Shown in pieces: positions 13,155-24,500 of a stretch of DNA of 64,000 nt (its first letter is position 1; every line of letters starts with the position of its first letter). Source of the DNA: Chamaea fasciata (lineage: Eukaryota > Chordata > Aves > Passeriformes > Sylviidae); contig JARCOQ010000006.1 of assembly GCA_029207755.1 (NCBI GenBank), forward strand, positions 68,174,093-68,238,092, in the 5' to 3' direction. Made by a program: the position numbers and the translations under genes. The notes under the pieces were generated by a model. The model saw only the letters and a list, made by a program, of their open reading frames with translations. It searched no databases and had not been told where the DNA came from.

Positions 13155-13624
13155 TAAGCAAGGTCCCTCTGAAACACCTTCTGAATTTTTAGAACATCTC
13201 ATTAGATGCATGAGATGCAATGCATCGCCATACAACCTTAGATCCTGACCCTGAGAAAGGGGCACAACAACTGGTGGGTTTATTTCTAGGACAATCTACA
13301 GGGGACATCAGACGCAAACTTCAGAAGATTCAGGGCCCAAGGGCGCAGGATTTAGAGACTTTGCTAGATGAGGCATGGAAAGTTTTTAGTAACCGGGTAG
13401 AAGGATGCAAACAAGGGATGAGAAAATTAGTAGCAGTAGTAAGGGAAGAAGAAAAAGGGAGGCGTGGACAAGGGCCAACACCCTGGCTAGGGAAAGACCA
13501 GTGTGCATTTTGTAAGAAATCTGGACACTGGAAAAACCAGTGCCCAGAACAACGAAACGGCAATGATCAGAAAAGAGGAGACCGAAAGGAGGTGGGGGTG
13601 GTTGCTCACGTTAAGGAAGACTGA
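13155..13624 (+). pseudogene. gag: ERV-A gag 3' part (capsid end and nucleocapsid)
   Basis: The start of the fragment reads GPSETPSEFLEHL, the capsid C-terminal domain of gammaretrovirus-like Gag. A frame change follows near 13200, then a capsid tail with GQSTGDIRRKLQ. The zinc knuckle CAFCKKSGHWKNQC at about 13502-13543 fits CX2CX4HX4C. The frame ends at TGA 13622-13624, followed by GGAGGA. Gammaretroviruses read through a stop at this junction, but here protease is in another frame, so the copy is dead. Confidence 0.88.
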
Positions 13625-13639
13625 GGAGGACTGGAGGAT

Positions 13640-13947
13640 CTTATCCTAGGAGACCCTCTGGTTATAATGAAACTAGGGAACAAAGGAAAAGAAATGGAAT
13701 TTTGGTAGACACAGAAGCAACATATTCAGTGTTAAATAAAGCTTTAGTACCAATAACAGATGATTATGTCATGGTAAAGGGGGCAACTGGCCAATCTGAA
13801 AGAGCATACTTTTGTAGACCACTGAAATATAAACTTGGGAAACAGTGGGGAATTCACAAGTTTTTATACATGTCCAGTGCTCCATCAGCACTTTTGGGTA
13901 GAGATTTACTGGAGCAACTGGAGGCAAAAATAATTTTTAAAAACTGA
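13640..13947 (+). pseudogene. pro: ERV-A protease fragment
   Basis: A retropepsin-like segment contains LVDTEATYSVL at about 13702-13735 and LLGRDLLEQL near its end. The expected active-site triplet is Asp-Thr-Gly, but here it reads Asp-Thr-Glu, so the catalytic glycine is lost. It is not in frame with the preceding gag. Confidence 0.8.
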
Positions 13948-15275
13948 GAGATTATTTCAGAGGTTAAGGACCAAAAATATGTGGAAATGTTAAGCCTGAT
14001 TTTAATAGCCAATGAGGCCTAAGTTGAAAGGAAAGATGAGATTAACAGGAAAATAATGAACCAAGTATTTCCAGGGGTATGGGATTCTGATATACCAGGG
14101 AATGCACCAAAGAATGCACCCCAGCACAAATTAAGCTTAAAGAAGGAAAACAGCAAGTTAGAATTAAACAATATCCTTTAAAGAAGGAGGACAGGAAAGG
14201 GATTAGCCCAGTAATTGAAAACTTTTTTTGCAGAAAGGACTATTAAAAAGAGTCAGTCTGAATTTGATACTACTGTTTTACCTGCTAGAAAGCCTGATGG
14301 GTCTAACTGAATAATACAGGATTTGAGGGTGGTTAATAAGATAACTGAAGACTCATATCCAGTGGTTGCCAACCCCTATAGCCTGCTAACCTCTTTAACA
14401 CCTCAATTAACTTAGTTTACATTTTAGATTTGAAAGATGCTTTCTTTTGCCTTCCTCTCCATTAGGCCAGCCAGAAAAGTTTTGCATTTCAATGGGAAAA
14501 CCCCAAGAGTGGGCTTAAAACACAGCTCACATGGTTGGTTATACCCCAAGGATTTAAAAACCCACCTACCATATTTGGGGAGCAACTCGCAAGAGATCTG
14601 GAATCCTGGGAAGCCCTATCAGGAGAAGGACAGCTGTTACAATATGTGGATGACCTCCTGATAGCGACCAGAACTCAAGAGACATGTGTGGAGTGGACAG
14701 TAAGCCTTCTAAACTTATTGGGTTTACAAGGGTACCAAGTATCCCAGATGAAAGCCCATATGGTGAGGAAAACAGTTATTTGCTTGGGCTACGTGGTCAG
14801 TGCTGGACAAAGAACCTTAGGGCAGGATCACAGGGGAGCAATATGCCAGACCCCAAAACCCCAGACAGAAAAGGAACTGAGAACCTTTTTGGCATGACAG
14901 GCTAGTGTAGACTGTGCATTTACAATTGTGGGCTGTTAGTCCATCCCCTATAATGCCCTGGTTACAGAAGGAAACAGAGACCTCCAATGGATGAAAGAAG
15001 CAACACAAGGCTTTGACCAACTAAAGAAGGCCCTCATGTCAGCTCCAGCTCTGGGACTTTCAGACGTGAGTAAACCATTCTTTTTGTTTTCTGACAAAAA
15101 GCGGGGGATTGCTTTGGGAATACTGGCACAAGACCTGGGCCCATATCACAGGGCAGTCACTTACTTTTCCAAGCAACTGGATAGAGCAGCCAAGGGATGT
15201 CCAGGGTGCCTCAGAGCCACTGCTGCAGTGGATTCCCTCTTACATGCTACAGTCATTGGTTAAAGAGGAATATGA
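13948..15275 (+). pseudogene. pol: ERV-A reverse transcriptase and RNase H remnants
   Basis: Fragments in several frames include the finger/palm region (about 14140-14530), GFKNPPTIFGEQL (about 14550) and the catalytic YVDDLLIAT (about 14643-14669). The connection and an RNase H-like start follow to about 15270. The order is colinear with gammaretroviral pol, with several frameshifts. Confidence 0.82.
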
Positions 15276-16290
15276 GAAAACAACACTGGGGAATAAACAC
15301 TCTGTATAACTATTTGAAGGACAGAATCATAGCCAGAAATTTGCAAAGTACAGTAATTCAAGTGACTCAGCAATGTAGCCTTTGCGCCCAAACAATCCCC
15401 AAAATATTCCTAAACCAAAGCTTGGACAAATTGGGAAAGGTTGTAGGCCTGGGCAGCAATGGCAAATTGATTTTTCAGAACTACCCAGAATGGGGAGGGT
15501 TTTGATACCTATTGGTGTTAACAGATACCTCTTCAGGGTGGCCAGAAGCTTTCCCTACCAGAACTGCCAAAGCACAAGAAGTAACCAAAGCATTGTTACA
15601 GGAAACAATACCATGTTTTGGAGTCCCAGCCACAATGTCTTCAGATAGGGGGCCACATTTTATTTCAAAAATTGTGCAGCAAATTAGCTGCAATTTAGGC
15701 ATAGACTGGAAACTTCATCTCCTGTATCATCCTCAGTCAAGTAGCCAGGTAGAGAAAATGAACCATTTGATTAAGCAGCAAATTATAAGATTGGGACAAG
15801 AAGCAATGGCTTCGAGCTCTTCCATTAGCATTATTATGAATTCAGACCAAGCCAAGGACAAAAGAAAAATGAAGTCCTTTTGAAATATTGTATGGAAGAC
15901 CGTACAGGGTCCAAGAAGGAACAACACCTACCCAAGGAGGGGAAGAAACCCTACACAGGTGTATGGTGGCCCTAAACAAACAATTTAGAGAAAATGAGAA
16001 ACATGGCTGGGGCTTGAAGCAGAGAACTAGATGAGCCAGTACATAACATACAGCCAGGGAATATGTTACACGATTTATAACAGGTATATGTCTTTTGCAT
16101 AAAATACTCTGGAACCCCACTGGGAAGGACCAGGTGCTCCTCACATTTATTGCAATCAAGATCAGAGAGCAAAATGCCTGGATTCATCACACTCGAGTGA
16201 AGAAGGTTCCTGAAGGAATCTGGAGATCCAAACTGGGAGACAATGAACTAAAATTGAACCTTATTCGGGAAAGTGAATAGTGTGTGTGTA
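15276..16290 (+). pseudogene. pol: ERV-A integrase remnant
   Basis: The zinc-binding region ends in CSLCAQ. The catalytic core shows the first Asp in WQIDFSE (about 15461-15481), the second in SSDRGPHF (about 15639-15662) and the Glu in VEKMNHLIKQQI (about 15750-15785). The C-terminal domain ends in AWIHHTRVKK (about 16173-16202), typical of gammaretroviral integrase. Frameshifts separate these parts. Confidence 0.85.
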
Positions 16291-17084
16291 AAATGTTAGA
16301 ATAGCTCAATAGCTTTTGAAGAATAGGAAGAGTTGTAGTTGTTATGGAAAATCAAATAGGCATAGTCTGGAGACCTGTGGCCTTTGAAACCATCATTATA
16401 GCCACAGCTGGTGTTAAGGCAACACCACACACATATAATGTGACAGGTATATAGAGGTGTGAATGAAGAGCCTATGATTTTCATTCCTGTATGTTTTTGG
16501 GGCACATGTTGAAGGTTACAAATGCAACTTCTTGGGAAGGAAGAAACATTTGGGGATGTAAATATGTGTTTGTCCAGGATAGATTCCATGAGTCTCATCA
16601 AGAACCCATGAAACCCATCCGAATTGATCCTGAATGTTGTGACAAAAGCTCAGGCAGTGGCAGCCTGGGGCTCCCCGGGAGCGGTGTCCAAAGGCTCCTG
16701 GTGCTGCGGCAGCCTCGGGGCTGTGACCGTTCCCTGGGGAGCCTGGTCAGTGGCCCAGCCCCCTGTAGGGGAAGAAGCTTTTGCTGATCTCCAGCCCACA
16801 GCTGGCCTGGCCCAGCCCCAGCTGTTCCCTGGGCTGCTGTCCCTGCTCCCCCGGGGCCCAGGTGGGAGCTGCCCCAGCGCCAGCCCTGGCAAGGAGCTGC
16901 AGCTCCAAGCTCCGTCTGCTGGGCTGAGGCCGAAGGGAGGCAGCGGCCACAGAGCTGCGGGGAAAGGTCCTGGACCTGGCTCCGGGCTGGGCCGGGGCCA
17001 CGGACAACAACATCAATTTGCAGCTTGTGGCCCTCGGCAGGGAGGAGCAGCAATTACTGGCTGAGAGAGACTCTTGCCAAGGGC
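16291..17084. other. G+C-rich spacer, unresolved
   Basis: 16291-16630 could be decayed ERV-A 3' sequence, but no Env motif is visible. 16630-17060 is strongly G+C rich with long ORFs on both strands that look compositional. No family is recognised. Confidence 0.4.
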
Positions 17085-17265
17085 CTGCAGGGAGAGGACA
17101 CAGGGAAGAGCTTTGCGCTGCCAGGGGCAGGCTGAGATGGGATGTGGGTATGGAATTGTAGCCTTGTCAGGCCATGGCACAGGTTCGCCCAAGAAGCTGC
17201 TGCAGCCCCTGAATCTCTGGAAGCCTTCAAGGCCAAGTTGGATGGGGCTTCCTGCCTGGGATGGG
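17085..17265 (+). mobile_element. CR1 LINE 3' fragment
   Basis: The phrases GCCATGGCACAGGTTCGCCC, then GAAGCTGCTGCAGCCCCTG, then CTGGAAGCCTTCAAGGCCA and TTGGATGGGGCTT follow the sense 3' region of avian CR1. The copy is divergent, truncated at the 5' end and lacks the 3' terminal octamers. It abuts the end of ERV-E. Confidence 0.8.
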
Positions 17266-17281
17266 ATATGATGGGATGGGA

Positions 17282-17681
17282 TGCAGGGGAATATGGGCAA
17301 CTGAATAGCAGAATCAGTATGATTTCAGCAGAAACCGTTTATTGTTTACATGACAGTACAGTTATAGATTGTAGGACTGCTGTCCACACATACAGGTATC
17401 TCTTGACTGGCTAAGCCACTTGCTCACAAGGCAGGCACACATCCTTCAGGACACCTAACTGGTCAAGTGTCCATCATCACACTATGTGTCCTCTGTCTAG
17501 GTTTTGCATTTCCTGTAGACAGTTTCTCAGGCTCTTCGTCCTTATTTTGAGTTCTGTTGTTGTCTCAGTAGCCTTGATGAATTCCTGAGAATTCTGAAAA
17601 CAAGACTGCAGGTGGCTTGTTACCTACAAACATTTTGGCTGGTACACAGAATGGCCTAAGTTATTCAGATACATCACTACA
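17282..17681 (-). repeat. ERV-E 3' LTR
   Basis: This 400-bp LTR begins on the - strand with TGTAGTGATG at 17681 and ends CCCCTGCA at 17282. It carries a - strand AATAAA (plus-strand 17338-17343). It aligns along its length with 23316-23445 plus 24225-24500. Confidence 0.8.
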
Positions 17682-17845
17682 GTTCCCCCTTCTCTTTCTT
17701 GAACCAGCCAAACTTTCTTTACTGCATTTTCTACCAAACAAGTCACCAATTTTATAATGCACGGAATAAAACAAAGCAAAAATATAATGAAAACTAATAT
17801 TAACATAATAACATTGACATGAATGATCATTACTTTAAAGTCCAA
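17624..17845 (-). pseudogene. env: ERV-E Env transmembrane-like tail
   Basis: The - strand frame holds a long hydrophobic anchor (VIMLILVFIIFLLCFIPC) and a short basic cytoplasmic tail with ENAVKKVW. It runs into the polypurine tract and LTR, which is where a retroviral Env ends. No surface subunit, fusion peptide or heptad repeat could be followed upstream. The assignment rests on position and hydrophobicity. Confidence 0.45.
17682..17701 (-). promoter_or_regulatory. ERV-E polypurine tract
   Basis: On the - strand this reads AAGAAAGAGAAGGGGGAAC directly before the 3' LTR, as expected for the plus-strand primer of reverse transcription. Confidence 0.65.
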
Positions 17846-20800
17846 ATACTTGAGACACAGGAAGAAGGCCCATTAGCTGAAAATGTTCATTCTTGATGTC
17901 ACCAAAAGTCTTTTTGGGAACTTGGAACAGGAAATAGCTGGAGAAGGTTAGTAGGAGCACTGTACCATGATGATGACATAAGGTTTTTGTTGGCTAGTTC
18001 CCTCTAAGTCTCCAGACACAGCCCTCTTTTGGCAGTCCTACTTTTGCTCCTGTTCTGCTTACAAAAGGCTGGGTGGTGATGAAGTAATTTCTCTTCTCAC
18101 TGAACCTCATTTTTCTCAGAGGCCATTGATGTCTGAACAAATGAATAGATGACTACTTTTAACCTGTTAATGATAAAAACACGTGCACCTCTTCTCTTTA
18201 AGTTAATGAATCAATTAATAAAAATATTTTGAAAAAAATCTGTTATATTGGTAAAGTGGATTTTCCTTTAAAGGCCTGGAAACTCTTTTGGGAAACTTTA
18301 TGCAGCTAGGTTACAGAGGTTTTTTTTCACTCGTTTTCTAATTGCATGTAGATTACAACCAAAAACTTGGTAGATCTGAACACAAAGAGCCTCTGGCAGA
18401 TGTGATCTGAGCTGAAAACTGAAATATAGATTTGATAACTCTTTTTCCAAATTTATAATGTAACTATTGCATTATTCAAAATTATCTGTTGCCTAAAGCT
18501 CTGATGCACATCTTGCATTATTCACCCCTCTCAAGGCACTAAATTCCCCCTTGTTTCCCCTTTTTGTTTTTGTTTTTATTTTTTGTGCTAAAACCAGCAT
18601 GCATTTCATGTTCTTGCTAAGAACATGAAGGGAATAATAAAACAAAACTATATATGCAGTGAAACAAGAAACTGACAGCAATCAGGAATAAGTTGGGTAC
18701 AACCATTAAGAGTATTTCAGATTATACACCTAATCATTAACACATGTGAAATTAGGTAATTAGCAATCTCTGAAATACTGTACCATCATCCCAGAGTCTG
18801 CAGACAGCTGATAAACCTCAAATCAGGGAAGATTTGGACAATCATCCTCTGGATAATGATTCTCCAAGCTCTTGTCAAAGACAGGTCCAGCTGTCAAATC
18901 CATAGGGCCAAATTGCCAAGTCAAGGCAACTTGAAGGCAGAAAACACCTGGGTCTGTTGGAAAATTTCCCATCCATACAGAGCTAAGGCCTGACCACTGC
19001 CTGAGCTCTAACTGGAAGAGAATTCCCTAGACATTCAAAACAAGGCTCCTAAGAATCTTAGGGTGAAAGACTAAATGAGCTTTCTAATAACTGGTCTCCA
19101 CTAAAATACCCTTAGGATAGGGCTGCCTTAAACACAGCAAACTGTCAGAGTGCTTCTTTAACAAGAACTGAAGGTCACAATATCATCAGTTCAAAGGAGG
19201 TTTTCGATAAAGTTCAGATTTCGTTTCTTTGAACTCAGAAAAATACTTAAAAATCATGAGACAGCACTGGGTCAAACCCCTGAGCTAGTAGAGAAACTGG
19301 CATAAACACCTAGAGAACAATAACACATATTTAAAACAAAGTCCTTAACAACAGCAATTATGAAATGCCTAAGGCAATTAAAGAAAAAATAAATAAAATC
19401 TTGAAAGAACACGTTTTCTAAGAAGTTGGCTACAATACAAAAATATCAACTTATGAGTAATGCCTATTATCATATCAGTAAGTTCACACCATACAATTAA
19501 TATTCAGACCTCACATTTGAGATAGAAATGGGTCAAGCTACAGACTCTTGTCTAATAATGTGAAAAAGTCTCTGTTTATTCTTCTTTATAATTCAGTCAT
19601 CGTGATCCTAACTATTCACTGACCTTTGACTGCAGTAAACTCCCACTGTAGGGTTCCTTTTGCAGACTCTGACTGCTGGTTATTTCTTACTAGAATATGG
19701 CTGTGTTCTAGTAGGACTGTGACAGTAGAATATGATAAGTATTCCCTTGCTGCCTCTGACTGTAGGCCTTCACCTAGCTCGACTATGACTGCAAAACTCC
19801 TACTGAAGGGTCCAGTACTCACCTCACAGCAGATTCCTCACAGCAGTAAGTGCCTCTCCCATTTGGTCAGTCTTCTAGCCTTCCCAAGCCATTCTTGCAA
19901 TACTTTCAATTCCTTCTTCCTCAGGATCTTCCCCTGAGTAGCTATCCCATTCTTTTATCACGCTCAAAACACAGCTGTGACTTATCAGGGGTGAAGTCAT
20001 CTGAAACCTTTTCTCTTAAAAATATACCAGTTGTAAGTAACTATTTGAAAAAGTTAAGATAATATATTCTAAACATTAATGTATTTATAACTGTGAAATG
20101 AAACAAAAAGGGAGGCAAAATTATGAGCTCTTTCACCAAATGAGTTGGAATCTGAGAAACAGAATGGAAGCAAAAGGAGACTGCACTGACAAACCCAATC
20201 CAAAGCTGAAAAGACACACAGCATCCCATAGAAAGGATGGACAACAACGCTCCATAAAGAAAAAGACCAGAGAGTCTCTCCACCACTCAGACTAAGGTCC
20301 ACAAAAGCTTCCACCTTCCGCCCAAGCTCAAAGACATCAAGAGGCCCAAAGAACCCCTAGAACACACAGAGAAGCCCAAACAGCCCTGCCTCCTTCACAG
20401 CCTGTACCGCCACAACCCATGGGTATCAGGATGCATATGAAAGAAAAACACTGAACAACTGACAAGGAAAAGCCATACTAACTCAGACTGAATAACACTC
20501 AAAGCTGGCATAAATGAATTCAGACAGCAGTGAAGCTCAACAAGATGAACTCAATAGAATTCTGCCTTAAAAGGACTTCAAATTCATAAAATGTAGCTCA
20601 ATTATTACTTCAGTAAACAGAAGGTAACCTGAAGAGAAATCAGTCAACAATCATACTCAACCATCATACTCAAAGTGTACCATCAATACCATTATAAACA
20701 CAACAAAATATAGCTTATTCTACTACTCTTAACACAAAAATAAAATGAAAAACTGAATAATCTGGAAGAAGAATAACAGCATGATGGTATACTGGAGGGA

Positions 20801-20942
20801 TAAAAGTCTCAACAAGCATAGTAAACTGATAAGTAAATCAGTTATGAGAAAAACCCCTGGCAACTGCAAATTTCACCAAAACAAGAATTTAGTAAAACTT
20901 CTTAAAGTGCAGGGTTACTGAAAGAACAAATATAATAACGTG

Positions 20943-21067
20943 CAATTCGGCAGATTGATGAACAGCTTAGTAGCGTCTTGCAATTGAATCCTGTGGAATC
21001 TCATCTGGCAAATTTGCCAACATTCTTGTTTAAGAAATCAGACTATGCTGAAATCTTTGATAGGTAA
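20943..21067 (+). other. Exon-like open stretch, identity unknown
   Basis: A plus-strand frame of about 40 codons reads RQIDEQLSSVLQLNPVES, then HLANLPTFLFKKSDYAEIFD, and ends at AG followed by GTAATA, a usable donor. A CGGCAG acceptor-like site lies near its start but has no pyrimidine tract. The composition looks protein-like, unlike its surroundings. I do not recognise the protein. Confidence 0.3.
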
Positions 21068-21899
21068 TAAGGCACTGCATTTATTGCTTCTTATCTCTCC
21101 AGCAGCCTTAAAACTGTAAAAGATTAGAATTCCTTCAAAAAACAAAATTAACTTTAAAAAAACCCTATATCAACATGGTTTTAAGGTATACAAACAAACT
21201 ACATCTTCTTCCATCTACAAGCAGGTGTTTAGGAGCAGTTCATCACAGCTGCTTCAGTTGGAGTTGCCTTTTTCCTAAAAAAAAAAATTATATTTTTTTC
21301 AAATTTATTTCAAATACTTTAAAATTTAGAGAAGCATCTTTTAACAAAACTTAAGAATTTTGAATTAAACAACTCTTAAACTTAATAAAAATTAATCTGA
21401 AGAGAACTTAGCATCCAGATACTAAAGCAAGAACATATAACTTAACGGTACCCTAACCAAAACATAGTGGAGCTTAATTATGCTTAGCTATATCAACCCT
21501 TAATTTATATTAAAATATAAATACAACCTTAAGTATAAATCATAGTAACTGTAGCTTTACTAAAAAAAAAAACAACCACAACAAAAAAAACCACCCCAAA
21601 ACAAAACCACCACCAACAACCTAAAGTTTATTAAATTGTTATTCATCATTGCAGTATTTTGGAAATGTCTGTACAATATATTCAAGCTTCTTCTATTTCC
21701 TTCTGTATTTCTTGGCAAGCTTCTGGGTCGTTGGATTGCTGTTACTGTCTTCTTTGAGATTTCTTACAAGGTCTTTTCATCTCCCTGCGAAGCCGGCTGC
21801 TCTTGGATCTTTTCTACCCGCATCTGCCTAAACAGGATTATTTGTCTTCCAATTAGCTTTAGAGTGGTGAATGCAACTGTGACTCCAATTAAAAATCTA

Positions 21900-22900
21900 C
21901 ATTGCTGCGGCGGCAGCGATGGTGGAGCCGCTCTGCCGCTGCCTCGGGTCTCTGTGTCTCTGGCCACCGCGGAGGAAGAGGAGGCGAGGGCTCTTTTTTG
22001 AGTTTCTCGACAAGGCACAATTAAAAGCTGGTCATTTACTACACAAAAACCTCTTTCTTTAATCGTTTTTCGCTTCACTTCAGCCCGATTAATTGATTTT
22101 AAACTGTTTCCCTGAAACATCTTGTGGCTTATAATTTGAGAGGACTGTTCCTAGATCCAGTGAGCCTGTATCTTGCAAATCTGTCCTTTTTTGCCGAGAC
22201 AGAATAATTTCCTCGCTGCCGCATTCCTTCCATTCGTGTGTAACTTTCCGTCCGTTCTTCTCCCCCCAGCTCCTTGCAATAATAGAAGCGGCCAGAGGCG
22301 GCGCTGTACTTGGAGGCTGCGAGCCTCGGTGGTTACAAAATGGCGTCGGCGGAAACGCGCATGCTCCAGATAGGGCGCCGGCATTTTATTGTACGGAAAA
22401 GAACAAGGAGCAGCCCTTCTGCTGTAGGAAAGGCCTTTGAAGGGCGCTGCCATTTTGCTGTACGGACGGCCGTGCTGCACATGCGCAGTGCTGCCGAAGA
22501 ACACCGCCTGTTTCCGCGCCACGTTTAAAATGTGTTCGCTCCGGGGGCCTCCTTGTATGACCGAGAGGAACATCTGCAACACCTGAGCAATGAATCTCTT
22601 ATTTCTTGCTTGGAAATCGAACGAGAATGCAAAGCCTCTAAATTACAGTAAACGTCCCTTTGTTATTTTGAGAGGTTTTGACCCAGTCTCACTTCCCCCG
22701 GTGCCCGCAGAGCCCCGGGGACAGGGCCCGCCCCGGCAAAGCCGCTGGGTCTGTTAAAAAAACCCCACGCGCCGAGACTGGGAGGGAATGGCCTTGGAAC
22801 TTCAGCTCCGGGAAAGGAGTCGTGTTTCAGGGGGTGTTGTCCTGTTCCTGCCGTGTTCAGAGCCGCGAATGGACCGGTACCCGGGGCGAGGGGCTTTCTG
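21900..22900. other. CpG-rich stretch inside ERV-E
   Basis: Frequent CG dinucleotides and high G+C contrast with the A+T-rich sequence to the left. It covers the region just downstream of the matrix-like frame on the - strand. It may be a promoter or a relic of inserted CpG-rich DNA. Confidence 0.45.
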
Positions 22901-22911
22901 AAGAATAAAAC

Positions 22912-23097
22912 TCACCAGCACGGAGCTCCTGGGGGTGGCAAAAATCCTCTCTCCTGGCCCCATTTTAATAATCTCTTTAAGACCTCCTGGTCATATACAA
23001 TTCCCTTCCCAGAAAGGATAACTTGGAGGAGGTGTAACATGGCTTCCTCTTCCTTGGACAAAGCCTTCCCCCATCTCCTCGAGCCCTGGCTTCTCAC
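22912..23097 (-). pseudogene. gag: ERV-E Gag matrix-like N-terminus
   Basis: This 61-residue - strand frame starts about 200 bp inside the primer site, the usual gag position. It contains KEEEAMLHLLQVILSGKG followed by EVLKRLLKWGQERGF, a helical pattern like the matrix domain of alpha/betaretroviral Gag. After the frame closes, no capsid follows. A GTGAGT donor-like site (minus strand, about 22916) lies at its end. Confidence 0.55.
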
Positions 23098-23294
23098 CTA
23101 TTCTATCCGGTGAACTCGCTGCAGCGTGCGTTTCTCCGGAGTCTTTCTTCAAAAGGCTTAATGCTTTTGTCCCTTGACTCCTACTCCCACGGAGGCGTCA
23201 GGCTGGGGCCCCTGCCTGCCTTATCCACTGACCCTCTTCCCACCCGATCAGAGTTCAAAGAGTCCTGGTCTGCTTCAATACCACGTGCTCCTAG

Positions 23295-23312
23295 AAACAT
23301 CGTGGGTCACCA
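23295..23312 (-). promoter_or_regulatory. ERV-E primer binding site, tRNA-Trp-like
   Basis: On the - strand the sequence is TGGTGACCCACGATGTTT, three bases inside the LTR end. Its first nine bases match the tRNA-Trp primer site of alpharetroviruses; the rest diverges. Confidence 0.5.
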
Positions 23313-23315
23313 TTA

Positions 23316-24500
23316 TGCAGGGGGAAAATGGGCCACGGAATAACAGAACCAATATGATTCCAACAGAAGCCGTTTATTGTTTACATTACATGGCAGATAT
23401 AGATTCTAGGTCTACTGTCCACATGGGCACGCAGCTCTGGGTTGGTGTTGGGAGTTAGGTTTTTTCCTTCTTTCGCTAAAGAATTTTTTCCTCATAAGTT
23501 ACCAAGGAGACCAAGTGTTGGATACTTGAGAGTACTTAACCGAAACAAAGAGGTGGACAAAGGTGGAAGGGGGAGATAAAGCAGGTAAAAGACAGAGCTT
23601 GAGGCAGCTGCGGGCTCTTCTTTGTCCAGCGTTTGGGGAGAGAGAGAACGGCTGTTGCTGGCTGGAAGAGTTTCACTGTGGCCAAAGGGATCCAGTCCTG
23701 GGAAATCTACTACCACCGGTTCGGCCTGAATCCTGAGTTTTCCCTGCCACCCGCGGGAACTGGGCTGGCTCTGCCTCTCCTTCGGCTTCTTCGGTGCTGC
23801 TCCTCTTGCTACAGTGTGACCCTGCACCCCCTGCCCTGCCGGGACACCCTGCCATCCCAGCTACCAGCTCGGTAGTTTCAGCTTGGTGCTCTGAGGAACC
23901 TGCAGGGACGCCGAAACCAAACTGCCCTGGGTTTTGTGAAACAAAGCCCTCAAGGTTCTTGGTACTGTTGTCGTTTGTCATTAATGCTGTAGTTGTTTGG
24001 TGGGTTTTTTTTTTTTTTGTGTGTTTGTTTGCTTTGTAATACAGACTAGTAAAGAACTGCTATTCCTATTTCCCAAATCTTTGCCTAAGAGCCTCTGATT
24101 GTAATTTATAATTGAAAAAGAAAAAAAAGGGTGGAGGGGGGGGGTTTACACTCTCCATTCCAAAGGAAACTGCAGTTGTTTTTTTTTATTACCTGGCAGA
24201 AACCTGTCTTCCCAAACCAAGACAGTTGGCTAAGCTGCTTCGTCATGAGGCAGGCACACATCCTTCAGGACATCCAACTGGTCAAGCGTCCATCCTCACG
24301 TTGTACTTCCCGTATCTAGGGTTTACATTTTTTGCAGAGAGTTTCTCAGGCTCTCTTTTTATTTTTGATCCTGTTGTTTTCTCAGTAACCTTGACAAATT
24401 TCTGAGAGCTCTAACAACAAAACTGCAGGTGGTTTGATATTACTCACAACGAGTTTGGCTGGTGCATCAGAATGGCCTGTTATACAGATACATTGCTGCA
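23316..24500 (-). repeat. ERV-E 5' LTR, split by a solo LTR
   Basis: The outer parts, 23316-23445 and 24225-24500, align with the ERV-E 3' LTR, including a - strand AATAAA (plus-strand 23373-23378). The middle, 23446-24224, is a foreign solo LTR of family B. Confidence 0.8.
23441..24229 (+). repeat. Solo LTR of family B with GTTGG target duplication
   Basis: The 779-bp LTR (23446-24224) begins TGTTGGGAGTTAGG and ends AAACCAAGACA, like the LTRs at 26573 and 32533. It is flanked by perfect 5-bp direct repeats GTTGG at 23441-23445 and 24225-24229. A solo LTR results from recombination between the two LTRs of a provirus. It lies inside the ERV-E 5' LTR, so it is younger than ERV-E. Confidence 0.93.

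Larger units (their letters stand above)
13155..16290 (+). mobile_element. ERV-A: gammaretrovirus-like gag-pro-pol fragment
   Basis: This is a decayed class I (gammaretrovirus-like) ERV internal region without recognisable LTRs. In order it shows the capsid C-terminus, a one-knuckle nucleocapsid, protease, reverse transcriptase with YVDD, and integrase with its C-terminal domain. Reading frames are broken repeatedly by frameshifts and stops, so it cannot encode an intact polyprotein. No Env is recognised downstream. It is older or more decayed than the other ERVs here. Confidence 0.9.
17846..22911. other. ERV-E interior, unrecognised (about 5 kb)
   Basis: This stretch lies between matrix-like and Env-like remnants, where gag, pol and env should be. 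It is A+T rich to about 21.6 kb and C+G rich from about 21.9 to 22.9 kb. No zinc knuckle, protease, YxDD or integrase motif is visible on either strand. It holds splice-like signals and a short exon-like frame near 21.0 kb. It may be captured or non-coding sequence. Confidence 0.45.
17282..24500 (-). mobile_element. ERV-E: minus-strand provirus with alpharetrovirus-like primer site
   Basis: Two copies of one LTR in - orientation bracket this interval: 17282-17681 (3' LTR) and 23316-24500 (5' LTR, interrupted by a solo LTR). Just inside the 5' LTR is a primer site resembling tRNA-Trp. A Gag matrix-like ORF follows, and an Env transmembrane-like tail plus purine tract precede the 3' LTR. No pol is recognised in the roughly 5 kb between. 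The outer flanks show no matching target duplication, so one end may have been rearranged. Confidence 0.7.

Noticed and set aside
17282..24500. ERV-E as the missing LTR pair of ERV-A
   Set aside because: The LTR poly(A) signals, primer site and purine tract are on the - strand, whereas ERV-A reads on the + strand.
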